19,481 nucleotides of DNA from Muribaculaceae bacterium. GTDB lineage: Bacteria > Bacteroidota > Bacteroidia > Bacteroidales > Muribaculaceae. Positions 1-5,421 of the stretch are shown here, in pieces. Made by a program: the position numbers and the translations under genes. Below the pieces are notes generated by a model. That model worked only from the letters and a program-made list of their open reading frames with translations, was not told the origin of the DNA and ran no database searches. The stretch spans positions 1 to 19,481 of the forward strand of contig JAEEVB010000009.1 in NCBI GenBank assembly GCA_016287065.1, given 5' to 3'. Numbering within the stretch: position 1 is the stretch's first letter; every line of letters begins with the position of its first letter.

Positions 1-326
1 TCGAGGATATCGTCGCCAATGTAGGCCACATTCTCACGCGTGCAGTGATACTTGTCCATCAGGGCCTTGAGCGTGTCGAGCTTGTCGTGCTTGCCCTGAT
101 ACAGTTCTGTGATATGGAGTTCGGCAGCGCGGTTAGCCACAATCTGTGAGGTGCGGCCAGTGATGATGGCGGGAACTATGCCATGAGCCGGCAGCATCTC
201 GTTGATGCCGTAGCCGTCGCGAATGTTGAACGACTTGAAAAGCTCACCATCGGGACCCATGTTGATCTTGCCGTCGGTGAGGGTACCGTCAACATCCATT
301 ACCAGAAGTTTAATCACGCTGCCCAT
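1..326 (-). CDS. kdsC: KdsC-type 3-deoxy-D-manno-octulosonate 8-phosphate phosphatase (partial, 3' end outside window)
   Basis: This is the N-terminal part of a HAD-superfamily phosphatase of the KdsC/YrbI type, which removes phosphate from Kdo-8-phosphate in the cytosol to give Kdo for LPS. About 108 codons are visible before the window edge. HAD motif I is DVDGTLTDG near residues 11-19, where the two Asp residues are nucleophile and acid/base. Motif II is IITGRTS, and IGDDILD at the edge resembles the KdsC IGDD motif. KdsC proteins are about 160-190 residues, so roughly a third is missing. The ATG at 326 starts four bases after the stop of the epimerase-like gene and precedes the motif by the usual short distance. 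It is the last visible gene of the cluster with kdsA, which supports a Kdo role over a generic HAD phosphatase. Confidence 0.85.
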   Translation of the reverse strand, partial: MGSVIKLLVMDVDGTLTDGKINMGPDGELFKSFNIRDGYGINEMLPAHGIVPAIITGRTSQIVANRAAELHITELYQGKHDKLDTLKALMDKYHCTRENVAYIGDDIL

Positions 327-330
327 AACT

Positions 331-984
331 TTATTCGCCGCACTCCTGACGGATTTTGTCCATAATGTTCTTGTAAGAATCGGGACGGCCAAACAGCGCT
401 GAGGTGCCCAGCACAAAGCCGTCGACGCCCTGCTGGCTCCAGCGCTTCATGCGGTCGACCGAGCAGGCTCCGTCAACCATAATCTCCCACTCGCTGCTGC
501 CTCGCAGTTCAATGAGGCGCTCAATCTTCTTGTCGACATGCGTCAGATAGATGCTACCGGCATTGCCGGGCTTGACGCCCATGACCAGCACATGGTCTAC
601 CATATAGTAGAACTCACGCAAGCTCTCGATGGCAGTCTCGGGATTGATGACGATACCAGGGCTCTTGCCCGCATCCCTGATTTTTTGGACAACGCCCATG
701 GGGTCGCTGTCGGTGTTGGGATGGAAATAGAAAATGTCCACGCCTGCATCGGCAAAGAGCTTGATGTATCGGCCAGGTTCCTGAATCATCATGTGGAGTT
801 CGGTGGGCAGAATGGTATTCTTGCAAATCGACTTCACATCGCCCAGTCCCAGAGCGAAATTGGGCACATATTGCCCGTCCATCACATCCAGGTGCAACCG
901 GTTAGCTCCGGCAGCCTCCAAATTCTTCACCTCTTCCTTGAGGTTGTCGAAATCTCCACACATTAATGATGGTGAATATATCAT
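331..984 (-). CDS. Ribulose-phosphate 3-epimerase-family protein, AlsE (D-allulose-6-phosphate 3-epimerase)-like
   Basis: The product is a 217-residue TIM-barrel sugar-phosphate 3-epimerase of the Rpe family. The expected metal and catalytic residues are present: H31 and D33 in HLDVMDG, H64 in ELHMMI, and D171 in VDGAC. Several positions depart from true Rpe and match what I remember of E. coli AlsE: SPSLMC at the N-terminus, NPET, VDGAC (Rpe VDGG, AlsE VDGSC) and LGTSALF (AlsE VGTSGLF). The phosphate-binding loop reads VKPGNAGS where Rpe has VNPGFGGQ. The ATG at 984 overlaps the stop of the manA-like gene as ATGA, which implies translational coupling. A longer reading frame starting at 1128 would lie inside manA and lacks the family N-terminus. 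Family is certain; the substrate could be ribulose-5-phosphate, allulose-6-phosphate or another ketose phosphate. Confidence 0.85.
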   Translation of the reverse strand: MIYSPSLMCGDFDNLKEEVKNLEAAGANRLHLDVMDGQYVPNFALGLGDVKSICKNTILPTELHMMIQEPGRYIKLFADAGVDIFYFHPNTDSDPMGVVQKIRDAGKSPGIVINPETAIESLREFYYMVDHVLVMGVKPGNAGSIYLTHVDKKIERLIELRGSSEWEIMVDGACSVDRMKRWSQQGVDGFVLGTSALFGRPDSYKNIMDKIRQECGE

Positions 985-1883
985 AAGCAGTCCTCCCGCA
1001 TTTTTGAGACAAAAGCCAGTTCCACGCCACGCGTGTCGAGCTGCTCGCCGGGCCACAGCAATATGGTAGACCCCGGAGCCACCTCGATGCCGTCGCAGTT
1101 CAAGGCTCCTTTCACAAAGGTGAAACACTCGAGCGTGCCACTCTCGTTGGCATACGCCGGTGTGTCGTTAATCAGTTTTGTTGTATATGTTTTTTCTTGA
1201 ATTTCTTTTCCGTCATAAGTCTTCACTACCGACTTCAGGCCCAGGCGCAAGGCCTCGGTAGCCTTCTCCACATGCAGTTCGCGCTTGTTGCCTTGGGCAT
1301 CCACACGGTCGTAGTCATAGAAGCGATAGGTGAAGTCGGCGCCCTCCTCGATCTCAAACACCAGACTGCCTGCTGTGATAGCATGCAGGGTGCCCGGCTC
1401 CACAAACACATAGTCGCCCACCTGCACAGGCAGCGTGTCGGCCATGGCCATAAACTCGCCACGGGCTATCATCTGCGCCTCCTGAACCTCGTCGCGGCAA
1501 GTGCAGCCGTTGATGATGGTGCCCGATGTGGGTGCCTCGATAAAGTACCACGACTCCCGCTTGCCACGGGCTTTGTGCTCGAGTGCATTGGCAGCAGCAT
1601 CGTCGGGATGCACCTGAATGCTCAGGTTCTCGTTAGCCTCGGTCAAGGCCAGGGTGAGTGGGAAATACTCATACTGCGACATTCCGAACTCACCCTTGAA
1701 GAGTGGGAACACCTCGTTCAGGCAACGGCCCTTCCACTCGCCATTCAGCACCTCGTTAGAGATGCCCTCGCGGCAATACAGCGAGTACAGGTGACCGATG
1801 CTATCGCCTTCGACACCCGTGTAACGGCTAATCTTGGGACCTCCCCAAATGGTGTTATGCGTTATTCGCTTCAGTATGAGCAT
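981..1883 (-). CDS. Class I mannose-6-phosphate isomerase homologue (ManA-like cupin)
   Basis: This 300-residue protein belongs to the type I phosphomannose isomerases, zinc cupins that interconvert mannose-6-phosphate and fructose-6-phosphate. Likely zinc ligands are H92 in IQVHPDD, E110 in GKRESWY and H167 in PGTLHAI. The family signature FEIEEGADFTYRFYDYDR is at about residues 176-193, although the usual EIQ is EIE here. The length fits the short bacterial type (about 300-320 residues), not the 390-residue E. coli form. The gene begins 12 bases after the kdsA stop and ends in an ATGA overlap with the epimerase-like gene. It may supply GDP-mannose or heptose precursors, or work with the neighbouring epimerase. 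An aldopentose-phosphate substrate cannot be excluded from sequence alone. Confidence 0.85.
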   Translation of the reverse strand: MLILKRITHNTIWGGPKISRYTGVEGDSIGHLYSLYCREGISNEVLNGEWKGRCLNEVFPLFKGEFGMSQYEYFPLTLALTEANENLSIQVHPDDAAANALEHKARGKRESWYFIEAPTSGTIINGCTCRDEVQEAQMIARGEFMAMADTLPVQVGDYVFVEPGTLHAITAGSLVFEIEEGADFTYRFYDYDRVDAQGNKRELHVEKATEALRLGLKSVVKTYDGKEIQEKTYTTKLINDTPAYANESGTLECFTFVKGALNCDGIEVAPGSTILLWPGEQLDTRGVELAFVSKMREDCL

Positions 1884-1895
1884 GTCTCTGTTGTC

Positions 1896-2702
1896 TTATG
1901 ATTCTTGTGCTATCGCTCTGATTCTCATGAGTTGGTCGAGCAAAGCCTCGGTGCGGTCGAGTCGCAGCATGCAGCTGCCGTCGCACAGAGCCGATGCAGG
2001 GTCGTTGTGCACTTCCATGAACAAGCCCGAAAGCACACCTGTGGCCACTGCAGCCTTGGCCAGATAAGGCACAAACTCGCTCTTGCCGCTGTTGCCGTGG
2101 TCGAGTGCACCGCCACTAATCTGCACACTGTGAGTGGCATCAAACAGCACCGGGCAACCCAGTCGGGACAGGCGTACAAGCCCTGTCATATCAACCACCA
2201 GATTGTTGTAGCCAAAGCAGTTGCCGCGCTCGCAAAGCATGAACTGCTTGCAACCAAAATATTCCATCTTGCTCACCACATTGGCCATCTCCTCGGGGCT
2301 CGAGAACTGAGCCTTCTTGATGTTGACAATCTTGCCCGTTTCGGCGGCAGCCTTGAGCAAGTCGGTCTGGCGGCACAGGAATGCCGGAATCTGAATGATG
2401 TCGGCCACCTGAGCCACATGAGCGGCCTGGCTGGGTTCGTGTATGTCGGTCACAATCTTCACCCCAACCTCAGTCTTCGCCTTCTCGAGGATGCGCAAGC
2501 CTTCCTCAAGCCCGGGGCCACGATAATTGATGGCCTTGGTGCGGTTTGCCTTGTCCCACGACGCCTTGAAGTAGAAGTCGATGTCGAATTTCTCCACAAT
2601 GCGCTTCAGCGACTCGGCCATGAAGAGCACATTCTCCTCCGACTCAATGACGCAGGGACCGGCCAACAGTTTGAATTTATTCTCGTTAATACTATCCGTC
2701 AT
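1896..2702 (-). CDS. kdsA: 3-deoxy-D-manno-octulosonate 8-phosphate synthase, metal-dependent class II
   Basis: KdsA condenses phosphoenolpyruvate with D-arabinose-5-phosphate to Kdo-8-phosphate, the first committed step of Kdo synthesis. The 268-residue product has AGPCVIESEE at 14-23, FKASWDKANR at 45-54 and DATHSVQ at 188-194. C17, H191, E230 and D241 line up with C11, H185, E222 and D233 of the Aquifex aeolicus enzyme, allowing for a small insertion, so this is the metal-requiring class; E. coli KdsA has Asn in place of the Cys. A TTG at 2729 could extend the frame by nine residues, but it lies at the predicted transcription start, so the ATG at 2702 is preferred. First gene of the cluster with the manA-like, epimerase-like and kdsC genes. 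Confidence 0.96.
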   Translation of the reverse strand: MTDSINENKFKLLAGPCVIESEENVLFMAESLKRIVEKFDIDFYFKASWDKANRTKAINYRGPGLEEGLRILEKAKTEVGVKIVTDIHEPSQAAHVAQVADIIQIPAFLCRQTDLLKAAAETGKIVNIKKAQFSSPEEMANVVSKMEYFGCKQFMLCERGNCFGYNNLVVDMTGLVRLSRLGCPVLFDATHSVQISGGALDHGNSGKSEFVPYLAKAAVATGVLSGLFMEVHNDPASALCDGSCMLRLDRTEALLDQLMRIRAIAQES

Positions 2703-2736
2703 ATTGATGATGGTTTGACCAAATGTCAAGAATGTG

Positions 2737-2744
2737 CAAATTTA
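2737..2744 (-). promoter_or_regulatory. Bacteroidetes -7 promoter element for the kdsA cluster
   Basis: The minus strand reads TAAATTTG, an exact match to the TAnnTTTG -7 consensus, about 35 bases before the kdsA ATG. Transcription would begin near 2730, giving a leader of about 28 bases. I see no convincing -33 TTTG at the usual spacing. Confidence 0.55.
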
Positions 2745-2831
2745 GTAATAAAATGCGACACCGCCACACTCTTTGCACTAAAAATATCCCAAAACTGCCA
2801 CTACTCGCACCATTTCTAACAAAAAAAGTTG

Positions 2832-2839
2832 TAATTTTG
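2832..2839 (+). promoter_or_regulatory. Bacteroidetes -7 promoter element for the membrane transferase gene
   Basis: The plus strand reads TAATTTTG, matching TAnnTTTG, 46 bases before the ATG at 2885. The predicted leader is about 39 bases. It is framed by the inverted repeat GTTGTAAT (2828-2835) and ATTACAAC (2876-2883). The -33 element is not clear. Confidence 0.5.
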
Positions 2840-2884
2840 CCCATCAAAATAAATAGATGCAAATTGTAGTTATAGATTACAACG

Positions 2885-4867
2885 ATGGATTTTAAATTGC
2901 AACTCAAGCGACTCAAGTACCAGCCCGGCTTCGTCATGGCTGTGAATTTCTTGATTCTCATGGTCATTTACATGCTCACGAGATGGGTTTTCTACTATAT
3001 GAACATTGACAGTTTCCAGGATGTCACCTTCAGCGACATGATGACCATCTCCTGGGGTGGACTGCGATTTGACTTGAGTGCCCTGTGCTACCTCAATGCG
3101 CTGTGCATTGGTCTTCAGTTCCTGCCCATCAAGGCACGCCATACCCCCAAGTATCAGAAGATTGTGAAAATACTGTTCCTCGTCATCAACATTCTGGGCA
3201 TTGTGGTGAACGTGGCCGATATCGTCTATTTCGAGTTCGGCGGCCGGCGCACCACGGCAACCATCTTCTCGGAATTTGGAGGCGAGAGCAACCTAGGCAC
3301 CATCGTGTTGCACAGCATTACCGGCTACTGGCAAGCGTGGCTCTTCGGCATCGCGATAATTGCCGCCCTCATCTTCCTCTACTATAATCCCATCAAGAAG
3401 AAACGCGAAAGGGGCGATTTCCCACCGAACAAAGTGTATTACCCTGTTCACGGCGCCATCTTCGTCATCGTTATGCTGCTCACCCTGGGCGGACTGCGAG
3501 GCGGCCTTGGCTTTAAGATGCACCCGCTGCGTCAGGACTCTGCCACCATCTACTGCAAGAATCCTCATGAGGCGGCCATCGTGCTCAACACGCCTTTTAC
3601 GCTCATCACCACCCTGCACAAGAAAGGCTATGAAGACCCCAAATTCTTTGCCGAGGGGCAGAACCTCGACGACATCTTCAACCCCATTCACAACCTCACT
3701 CCCAAGGGAGGCGAGATGCAAAAACTGAATGTGGTGGTTTTCCTCATGGAGAGCTTCTCGATGGAATATATGGGCTACTTCAACAAAGACAAGGATGGCG
3801 GCCGCTACAAAGGCTACACGCCCTTCCTTGACTCGCTGCTCACGCAAAGCTATTGCTTCCAGTATGGTTTTGCCAACGGCATACGTTCGGTCGATGCCAT
3901 GCCGGCAAGTTTTGCAGGCGTTCCGCGCTATATTGAGCCCTATTGCTACTATTTTTACTCCAACAATACCCTGCAGGGACTGCCTGAGATGTTGAAGGAC
4001 GAAGGCTATACTACTGCCTTCTTCCACGGCGCGCCTAACACCACACTGGGTTTCAAGGGTTTCAGCAACTCCATTGGTTTCGACAGCTACTACGGCATGG
4101 ACGAGTATGGCCACGACAAGGACTTCGACGGCACCTGGGCCATCTTCGATGAGCCTTATTTGAAATACTTCGCCGACAAGACCGACAAAATTGCACAGCA
4201 GGGCAAACCGTTCTTCCTCACCGTCTTTACCGCTTCGAGCCACGACCCCTTCAAGGTGCCCGACCAGTACAAGAACAAATTCACCCGTGGCGAGATTCCC
4301 ATGCACAAGGTCATCAGCTATGCCGACTATGCCATCAAGCAATACTTTGAAAGGGTGAAGGACAAACCCTGGTTCAAGAACACCGTCTTCGTCTTCAGCG
4401 CCGATCACTGCGGTGTGCCGTGCCGCGACGACTACAACAACGAGATGGGGCGCTTCCTCATCCCCATCTTCTTCTACACTCCCGGCGGGCAGCTACCCGT
4501 GAAATGCGACTCCACGCGGCTCATGCAGCAGACCGACATCACCCCCACCCTGCTCTCGTTGCTCAACTACCAGAAACCCTATTTCTCGTTTGGCAAGGAT
4601 GTGTTCAGCACCGACTCCACCTTTGTCAACTACGCGTTCAACGACCGCAACGGCCTCTCGATGTATTACCTCGACTCGCTCATGATTGAATATAGCGGCA
4701 ACAAACTCATAGGCATCTACGAGTTCCGCAACGACTTCTCACTCAAGCACAACCTGCTGAAACAGAAACAGCGCTTCCCGCAACTGCCCTTCATGCAACG
4801 CCAAATAGAGGCCATCATTGAACAATACATCCTGCGCATGAAGGATAATAGGCTTACAGCCAAGTGA
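2885..4867 (+). CDS. LTA synthase/OpgB-type membrane sulfatase-fold transferase
   Basis: This 660-residue inner-membrane protein has about five hydrophobic helices (near residues 14-36, 55-75, 90-112, 140-163 and 185-205) followed by an extracytoplasmic alkaline-phosphatase-fold domain from about 280 to 590. Proteins of this plan (LtaS, OpgB, related phosphoethanolamine and phosphoglycerol transferases) move lipid head groups onto envelope glycans or lipids. Metal-site residues appear as E289 in FLMESFS, H453 in TASSHDPF, and D507 and H508 in FSADHCG. The nucleophile position, usually Thr, seems to be S335 in GIRSVDAMPA. The gene runs divergently from the kdsA cluster, so an LPS or lipid A substrate is attractive, but that is inference. 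It appears monocistronic. A true sulfatase is less likely, because the CxPxR formylglycine motif is absent. Confidence 0.8.
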   Translation: MDFKLQLKRLKYQPGFVMAVNFLILMVIYMLTRWVFYYMNIDSFQDVTFSDMMTISWGGLRFDLSALCYLNALCIGLQFLPIKARHTPKYQKIVKILFLVINILGIVVNVADIVYFEFGGRRTTATIFSEFGGESNLGTIVLHSITGYWQAWLFGIAIIAALIFLYYNPIKKKRERGDFPPNKVYYPVHGAIFVIVMLLTLGGLRGGLGFKMHPLRQDSATIYCKNPHEAAIVLNTPFTLITTLHKKGYEDPKFFAEGQNLDDIFNPIHNLTPKGGEMQKLNVVVFLMESFSMEYMGYFNKDKDGGRYKGYTPFLDSLLTQSYCFQYGFANGIRSVDAMPASFAGVPRYIEPYCYYFYSNNTLQGLPEMLKDEGYTTAFFHGAPNTTLGFKGFSNSIGFDSYYGMDEYGHDKDFDGTWAIFDEPYLKYFADKTDKIAQQGKPFFLTVFTASSHDPFKVPDQYKNKFTRGEIPMHKVISYADYAIKQYFERVKDKPWFKNTVFVFSADHCGVPCRDDYNNEMGRFLIPIFFYTPGGQLPVKCDSTRLMQQTDITPTLLSLLNYQKPYFSFGKDVFSTDSTFVNYAFNDRNGLSMYYLDSLMIEYSGNKLIGIYEFRNDFSLKHNLLKQKQRFPQLPFMQRQIEAIIEQYILRMKDNRLTAK

Positions 4868-4877
4868 GAGATGAGGA

Positions 4878-4940
4878 ATGCTTGAACGCTATTCTACGGA
4901 TGTGGTCGACGTGACCACCATCATAAATATCATTTTATGA
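4878..4940 (+). pseudogene. Remnant of a type I dockerin 3' end
   Basis: Positions 4899-4940 translate as DVVDVTTIINIIL and then a stop. This closely matches the last helix of the dockerin at the end of the 873-residue protein downstream (NVLDVTALINIIL). Over 38 bases, about 30 are identical to bases 7991-8028. Upstream in frame the match ends at once, with unrelated codons back to an ATG at 4878 and a stop before it, so no Ca-binding loop or signal peptide remains. It is most simply the tail of a deleted dockerin gene, or a short product of recombination between dockerin genes. A chance match is possible given the short length. Confidence 0.5.
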
Positions 4941-4977
4941 ATCAATAAATTCACCAAATTGATGGTTTAGGGTTTTT
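4941..4977 (+). terminator. Weak hairpin plus T-run downstream of the transferase gene
   Basis: ATCAAT (4941-4946) and ATTGAT (4958-4963) can pair, followed by a T-rich stretch ending in TTTTT at 4973-4977. A second small stem, TCATAAA/TTTATGA (4921-4940), lies just before it. The stems are A/T-rich and weak. The rest of the 4868-5099 gap holds the dockerin remnant and the regulator's promoter. Confidence 0.25.
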
Positions 4978-5026
4978 CGCAAAGTATTGTGAATATTCGT
5001 TCTCAAAAGTTAAATATTTGCCTTTT

Positions 5027-5045
5027 AAAGCAATTTTCTTGCTTT
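5027..5045 (+). promoter_or_regulatory. Candidate operator: AAAGCAA inverted repeat
   Basis: AAAGCAA (5027-5033) and TTGCTTT (5039-5045) form a perfect 7-bp inverted repeat with a 5-base centre, about 30 bases before the -7 element of the XRE regulator gene. A third GCAA occurs at 5051. Size and position suit an autoregulatory XRE operator, but this is inference. Confidence 0.3.
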
Positions 5046-5073
5046 TTATAGCAATTATTCAAACAATTGTGCT

Positions 5074-5081
5074 TAGCTTTG
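5074..5081 (+). promoter_or_regulatory. Bacteroidetes -7 promoter element for the XRE regulator
   Basis: TAGCTTTG matches TAnnTTTG and ends 18 bases before the ATG at 5100. It lies downstream of the alternative start at 5067, so transcripts from it would exclude that start. Confidence 0.45.
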
Positions 5082-5099
5082 CAACAAATTTCAGGAACT

Positions 5100-5366
5100 A
5101 TGGCAAAACAGATGACACAAGAAATGGCCCGGATAAATGTTATGCAAGAAGAACTGATGCATAAGATGTCGAAGAAGATAGCACACCGCATCGAGCAGTG
5201 CCTCTTTGAGCGTGGCATGACACACAAAGACCTAGCCGCTGCCGTCCACCACTCGCAAGGCGAGGTGTCGCGCTGGTTGCATGGCACACACAATTTCACG
5301 CTCTCGACGCTGGCGCAGATTTCAATTGCACTAAACACCAATATTCTGGAAGATCAAGTGAAATAA
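5100..5366 (+). CDS. Orphan XRE-family helix-turn-helix regulator
   Basis: The 88-residue product has an N-terminal, Met/Gln-rich helical segment (1-35) and a Cro/CI-type helix-turn-helix at about 39-62 (MTHKDLAAAVHHSQGEVSRW), followed by LHGTHNFTLSTLAQIS. The pattern resembles HigA-like antitoxins and the small solo XRE proteins common in Bacteroidetes. No toxin-like ORF lies next to it on either side, so it is probably not half of a toxin-antitoxin pair. The start at 5100 is preferred over 5067 because the -7 element lies between them. It sits 55 bases upstream of the GLUG/dockerin gene on the same strand and could regulate or be co-transcribed with it. The target is unknown. Confidence 0.8.
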   Translation: MAKQMTQEMARINVMQEELMHKMSKKIAHRIEQCLFERGMTHKDLAAAVHHSQGEVSRWLHGTHNFTLSTLAQISIALNTNILEDQVK

Positions 5367-5421
5367 TCACAATTATAATACACACCATTTATCATTTAAC
5401 TAAAACAACAAAACAAACGAC

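Noticed and set aside
985..1128. 48-codon N-terminal extension of the epimerase-like protein
   Set aside because: The extension lies within manA-like codons, is Arg-rich and lacks similarity to the family. The ATGA overlap at 981-984 gives a standard coupled start.
1905..2819. 304-codon plus-strand frame opposite kdsA
   Set aside because: It is a mirror of kdsA codons, has no recognisable domain and runs through the kdsA promoter region.
3293..4408. 371-codon minus-strand frame opposite the membrane transferase gene
   Set aside because: It is antisense to the conserved catalytic domain and shows only repetitive Val/Glu/Gly composition.
5067..5099. Longer N-terminus for the XRE regulator from an upstream ATG
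   Set aside because: The -7 box at 5074-5081 lies after this ATG, so transcripts from it would not contain the start.
5100..5366. Toxin-antitoxin system (HigBA type)
   Set aside because: The regulator looks HigA-like, but no toxin-sized ORF with RelE/HigB features lies on either side.
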